Of a stretch of DNA of 64,000 bases, positions 29,422 to 38,345 are shown piece by piece. The notes under the pieces are model-generated. The model did not search any database and was not told where the DNA came from. It was given only the letters and a program-made list of their open reading frames with translations. The position numbers and the translations under genes are program-made. Source of the DNA: Kiloniella sp. EL199 (GTDB taxonomy: Bacteria > Pseudomonadota > Alphaproteobacteria > Kiloniellales > Kiloniellaceae); assembly GCF_900313065.1 (NCBI RefSeq), contig NZ_OMPU01000014.1:62001-126000 (forward strand), read 5' to 3'. Each line of letters starts with the position of its first letter. The first letter of the stretch is position 1.

Positions 29422-30105
29422 ATGGCCGACATCAACAATAAATCAGGCGGATTTAAGCGCCAGACAATCACCGAAGCGGTGGCAGAGGCTCTCAGAGAAG
29501 AAATACTTTCAGGACAGCAAAAAGAAGGAGCACAACTAAGGCAAGATGCCATTGCTTCACGCTTTAACGTCAGCAGAATTCCCGTACGAGAAGCATTGCG
29601 GCAGCTGGAAGCAGAAGGTCTGGTTACCTTCTATGCCCACAAAGGCGCCGTTGTATCGGCTTTATCCCGCGAAGAAATCCGTGAACTTTTTGACGTCAGA
29701 CGCTTGCTGGAAGGTGATTTGATCTCTCGTGCAATTCCCAGAATGCCGCCAGAGCTTATTCAGGATGCAGAAAACATCCTCAACCGTTATGATATAGCCC
29801 TTGAGAATGGTGAAGTATCTTTGTGGGGAGAACTAAATGCAGAGTTTCACCACATCCTTTATATCGCAGCCGAACGTCCAAAAACCTTGGCAATCGTGCA
29901 AAACCTGCACAACAATATTGACCGCTATCTAAGAATACAGCTCCACAGTGTCGGCGCTCGTGCCAAGGCACGCGACGACCATTGGGACCTTCTCAAATTC
30001 TGTAAAGCCGGGGATGTACAGTCAGCCGCCGATCTACTGGGTCGACATATTGAAGCTGGGTGCGAGAATTTAATAGAGTTTCTGGACGAACAGTCCGCCG
30101 GATAA
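29422..30105 (+). CDS. GntR-family regulator (FadR/FCD type) of the hydroxyproline cluster
   Basis: A 227-residue transcription factor. The N-terminal winged helix (about 12-75) has LREEILSGQQKEGAQLRQDAIASRF (segment LRQDAIASRFNVSRIPVREA), and the C-terminal helical FCD domain holds the metal/ligand residues, including the D-x3-R opening FDVRRLLEGD and later His in EFHHILYIA and LLGRHIEAG. It is followed by a strong terminator and then the trans-3-hydroxyproline dehydratase gene, so hydroxyproline or a pathway intermediate is the likely inducer. The effector is not read from the sequence. Confidence 0.88.
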   Translation: MADINNKSGGFKRQTITEAVAEALREEILSGQQKEGAQLRQDAIASRFNVSRIPVREALRQLEAEGLVTFYAHKGAVVSALSREEIRELFDVRRLLEGDLISRAIPRMPPELIQDAENILNRYDIALENGEVSLWGELNAEFHHILYIAAERPKTLAIVQNLHNNIDRYLRIQLHSVGARAKARDDHWDLLKFCKAGDVQSAADLLGRHIEAGCENLIEFLDEQSAG

Positions 30106-30156
30106 TATCAATCCCTCTGATAACATCATTGGGCGTGCCTCTAAGGACATGTACAA

Positions 30157-30200
30157 AAAAAGAAAAAAGCAGCTTTATCATTTGCTGCTTTTTTCTTTTT
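30157..30200 (+). terminator. Terminator after gntR with a perfect 17-bp stem
   Basis: AAAAAGAAAAAAGCAGC and GCTGCTTTTTTCTTTTT are exact reverse complements around a 10-base loop, with a long T-rich tail. It insulates gntR from the dehydratase gene. Confidence 0.92.
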
Positions 30201-30210
30201 ATGAACTTAT

Positions 30211-30223
30211 TGTATAAAATATT
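30211..30223. promoter_or_regulatory. Candidate GntR operator upstream of the dehydratase gene
   Basis: TGTATAAAATATT lies within ATTGTATAAAATATTC (30209-30224), 27 bases before the dehydratase ATG; it matches 14 of 16 positions of the site at 31317-31332. Confidence 0.5.
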
Positions 30224-30250
30224 CATATCATATTATTCAGGTCGAATGCG

Positions 30251-31258
30251 ATGACTGATCTTCAAATAAAAACAGTAGAAATGCATACCGGTGGAGAACC
30301 TCTGCGCATCATTACTGATGGATACCCTGCAATCAAAGGGGCCAGTATTCTCGAAAAACGTCGCTATGTCAGGGATAATCTTGATCATCTGAGACACCTT
30401 CTAATGTTCGAGCCCCGCGGACATTATGATATGTACGGGGCTCTTCTGGTCGAACCGTCTCATCCAGAAGCTGATCTTGCTGTGCTCTTTTCACACAACG
30501 AAGGTTACAGTACCATGTGCGGGCACGCTGTCATTGCCTTGGGACGATATGCCATCGATCAAGGCATTATAGAAGCAGTAGAACCAATCACTACAGTTAA
30601 GATTGAATGCCCCTGTGGCCTTGTCGTTGCCGATGTAGATGTAAAAGATGGCAAAAGCGGTGCAGTTTCTTTCCGTTCCGTTCCTGCCTTTGCTTTCCTT
30701 ACAGGCCAAAGCATTGATGTACCGGGATACAACACTGTCACATTCGATATTGGATACGGCGGCGCTTTCTATGCATTGGTTTCAGCAAAACAACTGGGAT
30801 TAGATATACATAATTCCCCAACGAAAGATCTTGTTGATGCTGCTGATGCTATCAGTTCTGTCCTAAAGTCATCAATCGAATTAACTCACCCGGAATCCGA
30901 TGACCTTGCATTCCTCTATGGTACAATTTTAACGGATGGTGAAGATTCCTATACAACAACACCAACCGCCAATATCTGTGTCTTTGCAGATCGACAGGTT
31001 GATCGAAGCCCAACCGGCTCAGGTGTCACTGCGCGTATAGCAGTGCAGATTGCAAAAAAACAAATCGAGATTGGGCAAACCCGCCAATTTAAGAGTGTCA
31101 CCAAGAGTCTTTTTGACGCAACAGCTGAAGAGCTTATCAGCTACGGACCTTATCAGGCAGTTCATGTTCGGGTTAAAGGAAAAGCAAACTATACAGGTGA
31201 ATCCACCTTCACGATAGAAGACGACGATGTAATTGGTCGGGGCTTTCTGTTAAAGTGA
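30251..31258 (+). CDS. trans-3-hydroxy-L-proline dehydratase (proline racemase superfamily)
   Basis: A 335-residue member of the proline racemase superfamily. The first catalytic cysteine is C90 in STMCGHAVI, but the position of the second is threonine, T255 in DRSPTGSGVTARIA. In characterised enzymes a Cys/Cys pair means racemase or epimerase, while Cys/Thr means dehydration of trans-3-hydroxy-L-proline to pyrroline-2-carboxylate; this protein has the dehydratase pattern. It is the first structural gene of the hydroxyproline cluster. A reductase that would take pyrroline-2-carboxylate to proline is not present in the window. Confidence 0.88.
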   Translation: MTDLQIKTVEMHTGGEPLRIITDGYPAIKGASILEKRRYVRDNLDHLRHLLMFEPRGHYDMYGALLVEPSHPEADLAVLFSHNEGYSTMCGHAVIALGRYAIDQGIIEAVEPITTVKIECPCGLVVADVDVKDGKSGAVSFRSVPAFAFLTGQSIDVPGYNTVTFDIGYGGAFYALVSAKQLGLDIHNSPTKDLVDAADAISSVLKSSIELTHPESDDLAFLYGTILTDGEDSYTTTPTANICVFADRQVDRSPTGSGVTARIAVQIAKKQIEIGQTRQFKSVTKSLFDATAEELISYGPYQAVHVRVKGKANYTGESTFTIEDDDVIGRGFLLK

Positions 31259-31574
31259 TGAAAATTCAATATGATAAAAATAAATGACAGATAAATCGTC
31301 TCTTTAGCATTGAAATATTGTATATAATATCCGATAAACAAATATAATAATCTCAACACAAGTTAAAACAGGCAAAAACTTACACCATCCACAAACTTCG
31401 TGCCTTCATAATAGGCAGTCAATTCAAGAAAGTTCAGTGGATTAAAAAACCAATACCGGAACCCGGCATGAACGGGCTATCGATTTTAGAATGATCGCCA
31501 GTCGTCTAAATCAAAAATAACAGATCAAACAGACAGATGATAATCATCATCCCCAACTCAAGGAAGTATAAGTC
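31259..31574. promoter_or_regulatory. AT-rich promoter region of the aldehyde dehydrogenase gene with a candidate GntR operator
   Basis: No gene is supported in these 316 bases. At 31317-31332 is ATTGTATATAATATCC, sharing 14 of 16 positions with the site before the dehydratase gene and the same core as the gntR promoter site. An AAGGAAG ribosome binding site at about 31560 precedes the TTG start at 31575. The rest is unremarkable. Confidence 0.5.
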
Positions 31575-33005
31575 TTGAAACAGAATTACATTAACGGTCA
31601 GTTTGTTGAAGGTTCAGCAGCCCGTGATAATATCAACCCATCAAACACATCTGAAATCGTTGGTGTTTATACTCAGGCTGACGCGGCACAAACCCGTGAA
31701 GCAATTGATGTCGCGGATGTGGCTGCGAAAAGCTGGTCACAGTCAACACCACAACAACGCTTTGATGTACTGGATACAATCGGCACAGAACTTCTGGCTA
31801 GAAAAGCGGAACTCGGTGAGCTCCTTTCACGCGAAGAAGGTAAAACCTTAGCTGAAGGTATCGGCGAAACTGCGCGTGCAGGACAGATCTTCAAATTCTT
31901 TGCAGGCGAAGCACTGCGCCTTAAGGGCGATAAACTTGCTTCGGTCCGTCCCGGCGTAGAAGTCGAAGTTGTCAGAGAAGCGTTGGGGGTTGTGGGCATC
32001 ATTACCCCATGGAACTTCCCGATTGCCATTCCGGCATGGAAAATTGCCCCGGCAATCTGTTATGGTAATGCCATCGTTTTCAAACCAGCCGACCTTGTTC
32101 CCGGCTGCGGTTGGGCACTGGCTGATATCATTTCACGCTCTGGCTTACCAGAAGGCGTCTTCAACCTTGTCATGGGTCGTGGTTCTGTTGTTGGTGAAGA
32201 AATCCTGACCAATCCTAAAGTAAATGGTGTCAGCTTCACCGGATCAGTTGCGACTGGCCGACATGTTGCCGCAACCTGTGCCGGGCGTATGGCCAAATTC
32301 CAGCTCGAAATGGGTGGTAAGAACCCTCTGGTTGTTCTTGATGATGCAGATCTTGATATTGCGGTTGAGACAGCCGTTCAGGGCGCATACTTCTCGACGG
32401 GTCAGCGCTGTACGGCATCCTCACGCCTGATTGTTACAGAGGGCGTTCATAATGAATTCGTCGCGAAAGTAATCGCCAGACTTGAACAACTCAAAATCGA
32501 CAATGCCTTGTCAGATGGTGTCCACATCGGTCCGGTTGTCGATGAAAATCAACTAAAACAGGATCTGGATTACATTCGCATTGGTCAGGACGAAGGTGCA
32601 AAACTTGCTTATGGCGGTGAACTTCTGGAACGTGCAACCAAAGGATTCTATCTGTCTCCGGCCCTCTTTACAGAAACCGGCAATTCAATGCGCATCAACC
32701 GCGAAGAAGTCTTCGGACCTGTTGCCTCTGTTATTCGTGTTACCGACTATGATCAAGCCCTTGCCGTTGCCAATGATACAGAGTTTGGTTTGTCATCCGG
32801 TATCTGCACAACATCCCTGAAATACGCATCACATTTCAAACGGAATGCCAAAGCAGGTATGGCAATGGTGAATTTGCCCACAGCAGGCGTTGATTACCAT
32901 GTTCCATTTGGGGGCACCAAAGGATCTAGCTATGGCAGCAGAGAACAGGGCAGCTACGCTGCTGAATTCTTCACAACAGTGAAAACTGCCTATACGCTGC
33001 CATAA
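31575..33005 (+). CDS. Aldehyde dehydrogenase, probable 2-oxoglutarate semialdehyde dehydrogenase
   Basis: A 476-residue NAD(P)-dependent aldehyde dehydrogenase. IITPWNFPIAIPAWKIAPA is the cofactor region, ELGGK-type glutamate lies in FQLEMGGKNPLVVLDDAD, and the catalytic cysteine in GQRCTASSRLIV. In this cluster it most likely oxidises alpha-ketoglutarate semialdehyde, the last step of hydroxyproline breakdown; the family alone would also allow other aldehydes. The TTG start at 31575 has AAGGAAG at a good distance, and no ATG is close. It is followed after 35 bases by the oxidase gene. Confidence 0.86.
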   Translation: MKQNYINGQFVEGSAARDNINPSNTSEIVGVYTQADAAQTREAIDVADVAAKSWSQSTPQQRFDVLDTIGTELLARKAELGELLSREEGKTLAEGIGETARAGQIFKFFAGEALRLKGDKLASVRPGVEVEVVREALGVVGIITPWNFPIAIPAWKIAPAICYGNAIVFKPADLVPGCGWALADIISRSGLPEGVFNLVMGRGSVVGEEILTNPKVNGVSFTGSVATGRHVAATCAGRMAKFQLEMGGKNPLVVLDDADLDIAVETAVQGAYFSTGQRCTASSRLIVTEGVHNEFVAKVIARLEQLKIDNALSDGVHIGPVVDENQLKQDLDYIRIGQDEGAKLAYGGELLERATKGFYLSPALFTETGNSMRINREEVFGPVASVIRVTDYDQALAVANDTEFGLSSGICTTSLKYASHFKRNAKAGMAMVNLPTAGVDYHVPFGGTKGSSYGSREQGSYAAEFFTTVKTAYTLP

Positions 33006-33040
33006 GGGAACGAATACGACTCAGCCTATGGAGATTATGG

Positions 33041-34300
33041 ATGAGCGCGGGAACGAAAAAAAACATACTCGTTATTGGATCGGGTATCATTGGTCTTTGC
33101 AGTGCAAGCTATCTTCTAAAAGACGGCCATTCTGTAACCATTGTTGAACGCGATCCACTCGGTGATGGTGCATCTTGTGGTAATGCAGGTGCAATTGCCG
33201 CAACAGAAATCGTTCCCTTCGCTCTTCCCGGGCTTTGGAAAGATGTACCAGGTTGGCTACTGGATCCCCTAGGTCCTCTATCCCTTCGCCTGACCTATTT
33301 GCCAAAGTTCCTCCCCTGGCTGTATCTGTTCCTGAAATCCAGCAGTCATCAACAGGTAGAAAAAACAGCTTCGGCAATGAGTGCCTATCTGAAAACGGCT
33401 TTTGATGACTACGCCCCTCTTCTGGGCGAAGCCGGCCTGCAATCCCTTTTGAAAACAGAAGGTTCGCTAACAGTTTACAAAAGCGAAAAGGGAAGAGAAA
33501 AAGACTCCTATTACTGGGATTTAACCCGTCGAAACGGTATCAAAGCCCGCAACCTCTCCCGATCAGAAATTCTGGACCGCGAACCACAGTTGGGAGAGCT
33601 GGCAAAATGTGGTGTCTACACGCCTCAATGGGGACACTTTGCTGATCCGGCGGATTTAATCAAAGGCCTTGCAGAACAGTTTACCCGCAATGGCGGCACC
33701 TACCTTACAGATGAAATAGAACATATTGAACACCAGGATAATCGCCCTGCATCAGCAATAACCAAGGGCGGCAAGAATATCGCATTTGATCAGCTGGTGA
33801 TCTGTGCCGGAGCCTGGTCCGCACGTTTGGCAAAAAAGCTTGGAGATTCTTTTCCACTGGATACTGAACGTGGCTATAACACTACACTGCCAACCCCCGG
33901 AGTTAGTCTTAACAACATGGTCCTTTTTGCAGAGGACAAGTTTGTTGCCACGCCCATGAGCATTGGTCTGCGTATCGGCGGGGCTGTTGAATTTGCCGGG
34001 ATCGAAGCCGAGCCCAATTATAAACGATGTGATGCGCTTCTAACGCTAGCAAAAAACTATATGCCAGATTTGAATGGTACAGACGGAACCAAATGGATGG
34101 GGCGTCGTCCGTCCACCCCCGACAGCGTGCCGGTTATTAGCCAATCAAGCCAACATACAAATGTCCACTATGCCTTTGGTCATGGGCACCTTGGCATAAC
34201 CGGGGGGGCTGTCACAGGACGCACCATTGCTAATATGGTGTCTGGCCAGCCAACAGGATTTGACCTCACCCCTTTTAAAATTGATCGCTTTAGCTCTTAA
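33041..34300 (+). CDS. FAD-dependent D-amino-acid dehydrogenase-type oxidoreductase, probable D-hydroxyproline dehydrogenase
   Basis: A 419-residue DAO/DadA-family flavoprotein. The dinucleotide-binding motif GSGIIGLCSASYLL begins at about residue 13 and is followed by the acidic ERD end of the second strand; the FAD C-terminal motif is seen in FGHGHLGITGGAVTG. By position between the semialdehyde dehydrogenase and the epimerase, its likely substrate is cis-4-hydroxy-D-proline, giving pyrroline-4-hydroxy-2-carboxylate. This substrate is inferred from context; DadA relatives also oxidise other D-amino acids. Confidence 0.85.
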   Translation: MSAGTKKNILVIGSGIIGLCSASYLLKDGHSVTIVERDPLGDGASCGNAGAIAATEIVPFALPGLWKDVPGWLLDPLGPLSLRLTYLPKFLPWLYLFLKSSSHQQVEKTASAMSAYLKTAFDDYAPLLGEAGLQSLLKTEGSLTVYKSEKGREKDSYYWDLTRRNGIKARNLSRSEILDREPQLGELAKCGVYTPQWGHFADPADLIKGLAEQFTRNGGTYLTDEIEHIEHQDNRPASAITKGGKNIAFDQLVICAGAWSARLAKKLGDSFPLDTERGYNTTLPTPGVSLNNMVLFAEDKFVATPMSIGLRIGGAVEFAGIEAEPNYKRCDALLTLAKNYMPDLNGTDGTKWMGRRPSTPDSVPVISQSSQHTNVHYAFGHGHLGITGGAVTGRTIANMVSGQPTGFDLTPFKIDRFSS

Positions 34301-34362
34301 ACTAAAAACCCCGAGCGCAAAACCACGACTTGGCTAGAAAGCTTCCATAAGGATAAATACAC

Positions 34363-35364
34363 GTGGCAAACCATACTTTTTTCTGTGTTGATGCACATAC
34401 TTGCGGAAACCCGGTCCGGGTTGTTGCTGGCGGCGGGCCTCTTCTTCAAGGGAACTCAATGCTGGAACGGCGCGCGCATTTCCTTGCCGAATATGACTGG
34501 ATCAGAACAGGATTAATGTTTGAACCGCGCGGACACGACATCATGTCCGGCAGTATTCTCTATCCCCCGACCCGTGAAGACTGTGATATCGGGATTCTAT
34601 TCATTGAGACCAGTGGCTGCTTGCCCATGTGCGGGCACGGTACGATTGGCACTGTCACGATCATGATTGAGCGCGGTCTGATTACGCCAAAGGAAGAAGG
34701 TGTTTTGCGTCTGGATACCCCCGCGGGTCTGGTGATCGCAGAATACAAAAAGAACGGTGATTATGTTGATTCAGTTCGCATTCGCAACGTAGCCTCTTTC
34801 CTTCATTCAACCAATCTTAACGTTGATGTACCTGACTTCGGCAACCTGAAATTTGACGTCGCCTATGGCGGTAATTTCTACGCCATCGTAGAGTCGCAGG
34901 AAAATTATCAGGATCTCAATGACATCACACCGGGCGATATTCAGCGTCTTAGCCCCATGATCCGTAACTTGATAAACGAAAAATACGACTTTGTTCATCC
35001 TGAAGACGATCGCATTCGCGGTTGCTCACACCTACAGTGGACGGGAACACCGGTACATCCAGAAGCCCATGCCCGAAATGCCGTCTTTTATGGAGACAAA
35101 GGAATTGATCGTTCGCCCTGTGGCACCGGTACATCCGCCCGAATGGCACAGTTAGCCGCCCGTGGGAAACTGGATATCGGTAGCGACTTTGTTCACGAAA
35201 GCATCATTGGCAGCTTATTCAAAGGCCGCGTCGAAGATCGAATAAAAGTTGGTGAATATGATGCCATCATCCCATCTATAGAAGGTTGGGCGCGTATTCA
35301 CGGCCTAAACAACATCTTTATTGATGATCGCGACCCCTACGCAAAGGGTTTCTTGCTTGCATAA
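34363..35364 (+). CDS. 4-hydroxyproline 2-epimerase (proline racemase superfamily)
   Basis: A 333-residue proline racemase-superfamily enzyme with both catalytic cysteines, C90 in LPMCGHGTIG and C253 in DRSPCGTGTSAR. The Cys/Cys pair allows racemisation/epimerisation, and in a cluster with a D-hydroxyproline-type oxidase the role is to convert trans-4-hydroxy-L-proline to cis-4-hydroxy-D-proline. Contrast with the Cys/Thr paralogue at 30251. The start is a GTG at 34363 with AAGGA nine bases upstream. No terminator is evident after it. Confidence 0.9.
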   Translation: MANHTFFCVDAHTCGNPVRVVAGGGPLLQGNSMLERRAHFLAEYDWIRTGLMFEPRGHDIMSGSILYPPTREDCDIGILFIETSGCLPMCGHGTIGTVTIMIERGLITPKEEGVLRLDTPAGLVIAEYKKNGDYVDSVRIRNVASFLHSTNLNVDVPDFGNLKFDVAYGGNFYAIVESQENYQDLNDITPGDIQRLSPMIRNLINEKYDFVHPEDDRIRGCSHLQWTGTPVHPEAHARNAVFYGDKGIDRSPCGTGTSARMAQLAARGKLDIGSDFVHESIIGSLFKGRVEDRIKVGEYDAIIPSIEGWARIHGLNNIFIDDRDPYAKGFLLA

Positions 35365-35666
35365 CCCCCATCAAATCAAAAGCCGTGTTTGAACAGTTAG
35401 AATTTTAACAACTTAATCAACCGTACCAAAGGTTTGCTACATTGAAACCATGTTCAATGATGATCGAAGCAGGAGATCAGACGGTTACGCTTCTTCGAGG
35501 CTATCTTCTATAAAATAAATTTGTAATTTAACCTGCATCTCAAAAAATTACATTATTTTAGATTGTAGAAACAAGGCTAACACGGCAACATCATCCTCAC
35601 CAAACCATCATTAAAACATATCCCTGACCATAAAGTATCGAGCATTAATGTAAAAAGAGGAAAGAT
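35365..35666. other. Intergenic region without a recognised gene
   Basis: About 300 AT-rich bases between the epimerase and the STM3941-type gene. An AGAGGAAAG ribosome binding site at the right end belongs to the next gene; nothing else can be supported. Confidence 0.4.
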
Positions 35667-36215
35667 ATGGAATCGGGCATGGAAAAAAACATTCCACTAA
35701 GCAAGAAAAGACTCACCTTGCAAGTGATTGCTGCCATAATGTTTGTCGTCTTGGGAAGTTGGATACTAACTCTATCTCCTGACAGCATTGAGAATAATCG
35801 TCGTTTCAACAACATTTATCTTGTTTACGGCGTAGGCATTCTAGGCGTCACATTTTTTGGATATTGCGCTCTTATTGGTGTGAAAAAAATGCTTACTTCG
35901 GCCCCCGGCCTGATCTTTAATAAAGAAGGTATTATAGATAATTCCAGCGGTGTAAGCGTTGGCTTTATTCCATGGAAAGACATCACTGATATCAAAATTT
36001 CTCAAATAGCACATCAAAAATTTATTTCTATTGTAGTTAACCATCCAGAAAAGTATTTCAAAAAAGGAACCCGCATCCAGCAACTTTTAAACAAAGGGAA
36101 TATCAGCATGTGCGGTACACCTATTAACATTTCCTGTAACACCTTAAAAATAAAGCACAAAGACTTACTTTCTCAGCTCCAAGAATATCATCTGGCCTAC
36201 AAGACTTCAGGTTAG
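35667..36215 (+). CDS. STM3941 family membrane protein
   Basis: A 182-residue protein with two N-terminal membrane segments (about 18-36 and 50-68) and a soluble C-terminal part of PH-like appearance. GLIFNKEGIIDNSS and VGFIPWKDITDIKI are typical of the STM3941 family, which has no established function. The ATG at 35667 is preceded by AGAGGAAAG. It stands alone between the hydroxyproline cluster and a convergent chemoreceptor. Confidence 0.72.
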   Translation: MESGMEKNIPLSKKRLTLQVIAAIMFVVLGSWILTLSPDSIENNRRFNNIYLVYGVGILGVTFFGYCALIGVKKMLTSAPGLIFNKEGIIDNSSGVSVGFIPWKDITDIKISQIAHQKFISIVVNHPEKYFKKGTRIQQLLNKGNISMCGTPINISCNTLKIKHKDLLSQLQEYHLAYKTSG

Positions 36216-36357
36216 AAATAGATATAATCCCCATCTCTAATCAAATCATTATAATATGGGCTGAAATAACACATTAGGCTTTTGGCAACCAGTATTAACG
36301 TCACACTGTAAACATTCATCAGGCGTTTATGTTCGGCCAAGTGAAAGATGGGGTAAA

Positions 36358-36401
36358 GGTACTAAAAGCTTCCCATTAATATAAGAAAAGCTTTTAGTAC
36401 C
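36358..36401. repeat. Perfect 14-bp inverted repeat between convergent genes
   Basis: GGTACTAAAAGCTT and AAGCTTTTAGTACC are exact reverse complements separated by 16 AT-rich bases. It lies just before the convergent chemoreceptor 3' end. It has no T-run, so a bidirectional terminator or a protein-binding site are both possible. Confidence 0.55.
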
Positions 36402-36439
36402 AGATATATTTAAACTGATAGTCCACTAATTAGTGAAAA

Positions 36440-38143
36440 TCATCCTATTTTATTAATAAAACCGTCAACCTGCCTGGATAAGTCACTGCTAAAACCTTGT
36501 AACTCTGTCGTCGCAGCAAGAACATTTTGAGATGCTCCATTTGTTTGATTTACAGAATTTTCAACTAAAGAAATCTGCTCAGATGCAGTAGAGGTATTTT
36601 GAGAAGCAACAGATATACTGCTCGCAATTTCAGTTGTCGCACTACTCTGTTCTTCTATAGAAGAAGAAATGACGGTAGAAATTTGGTTTATTTCCTCAAT
36701 AATCGTTTGAATACCCTTAATCGCACCGCCAACAGATCCCGTAGCAGATTGAATATCATTTACTTGCTGTTCGATTTCTTCAGTAGCTTTGGCTGTTTGA
36801 GATGCGAGACTCTTAACTTCAGAAGCAACAACAGCAAATCCTTTACCGGCTTCTCCTGCTCTTGCGGCTTCGATTGTCGCATTAAGTGCTAACAAGTTTG
36901 TCTGCTCAGCAATTTCTGCAATTAAACTGACAACTTCTCCTATTTTTTGTGCCGCTGTTGTCAACTGTTCCATTTTATCATTTGCGCCAATAGCTTCATC
37001 TGTTGCGCTTGTTGCAACAGTGCCAGATCTTTGTACTTGCTGCATGATTTCGTTTATTGAAGCAGCAAGCTCCTCAGATGCAGCCGCAACTGCATTTACA
37101 CTTTCAGTCGCATGGCGTGTAGATCCTGTTGCCTGATTAGTCCCAGCAAGAGCCGCTTCTGAATCCTTAGACATATTTTGGGCAATCTCGGTCAAATTCC
37201 CTACTGACGAAGAGACTTGCTTCACAATACTTTCAACAGAAGCTTTAAACTCTTCAGATAAGGCCTTTCTTTCTTGTTGCGCAGAAGCTTCATATTGCTT
37301 TTCAGCTTCAATACGCTCTCGCTCCAACTGCTCTTTTTCTTCCGCATTCGCTCGAAAAATTTCCAATGCTTGAGCCATTTCGCCAACTTCATCTTTTCGA
37401 TCAATGTAGGCATTTTCAATGTTCAGATCACCGCCTGCGACCTTCTCCATCATAATTGCAAGCATCGGAATTGGGCGCATCAAACTACGAAGAACAATAA
37501 TCGTAATGATTGCACCAATAAGAGTCGCAATCAATGAAGCAACAATGAGCGCATTAATAATATTATTTAAGCCCAGATTGATCTTTTCTTTAAGAACACC
37601 AGCATAGAGAATACCAATTTTTTGCCCTTCAGGAGAAAGAATTGGTTCGTAAATAGTATAATAATCTTTTCCAAGAATATTAGCTTCTCCGTTAAATGTT
37701 TTTCCAGATAATATAACTGGATATACTTTCCCCTTTTGGCCTAGTGGTGTTCCAACGGCTCTGGCTCCATCACCTTTAATTATGTTTGTTGTAACCCGCC
37801 AAAAATCTTTACTCTCATCTTCCCACCGGAAAACAGTAACCGTTTCACCAGTTATCTTTCCAATTTCATCAATCATATTATGATCCTTGAAATCGCTAAT
37901 CCCAGCCATAACTAAATCCCGAACTTTACCTTTATTGTCGACAGAAAAGGTCGTTTCAGGATACTGCTTTTTCAAAAGAGCAGCCGCTGTTCGCAAACTA
38001 GAATTTTGCTGCTCAATCACTGTTTGAGTTAAATCGGCTTTAAAAGTCCATGCAGCCCAACCACCAACCATGGAAGCCGTGATTGCAATAATAAATACAA
38101 ACAAAAAGACAATTTTCGTACTAATTTTCAATGACTTCATCAT
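36440..38143 (-). CDS. Methyl-accepting chemotaxis protein with a periplasmic Cache domain
   Basis: A chemoreceptor of 567 residues from the ATG at 38143 (AGGGG five bases upstream; the frame is open 84 bases further but without support). An N-terminal membrane segment (about 10-30) is followed by a periplasmic domain of the single-Cache type with DYYTIYEPILSPEGQKIGILYAG, a second membrane segment (about 200-220), a HAMP domain (RPIPMLAIMMEKVAGGDLN) and the signalling tip EIAEQTNLLALNATIEAARA. It transmits ligand information to CheA. The Cache ligand is not predictable. It is an isolated receptor gene with no che genes nearby. Confidence 0.94.
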   Translation of the reverse strand: MMKSLKISTKIVFLFVFIIAITASMVGGWAAWTFKADLTQTVIEQQNSSLRTAAALLKKQYPETTFSVDNKGKVRDLVMAGISDFKDHNMIDEIGKITGETVTVFRWEDESKDFWRVTTNIIKGDGARAVGTPLGQKGKVYPVILSGKTFNGEANILGKDYYTIYEPILSPEGQKIGILYAGVLKEKINLGLNNIINALIVASLIATLIGAIITIIVLRSLMRPIPMLAIMMEKVAGGDLNIENAYIDRKDEVGEMAQALEIFRANAEEKEQLERERIEAEKQYEASAQQERKALSEEFKASVESIVKQVSSSVGNLTEIAQNMSKDSEAALAGTNQATGSTRHATESVNAVAAASEELAASINEIMQQVQRSGTVATSATDEAIGANDKMEQLTTAAQKIGEVVSLIAEIAEQTNLLALNATIEAARAGEAGKGFAVVASEVKSLASQTAKATEEIEQQVNDIQSATGSVGGAIKGIQTIIEEINQISTVISSSIEEQSSATTEIASSISVASQNTSTASEQISLVENSVNQTNGASQNVLAATTELQGFSSDLSRQVDGFINKIG

Positions 38144-38345
38144 AACAACCCCTAATTTTTGGCAACTTTCCCTGTGAATACTTTTACGGCCATAGTATTT
38201 ATTTTTACTTAACTGAAAGACATACAAACAATTAAACTCATCCGAGAATAATCAACAAACAAAATATGTGCATTATAAAAAAGTTATTACTAATCAAACA
38301 ATTAAATAGGTTCAAATATTAAAATCCCCTAAGTGTAACCCTACA

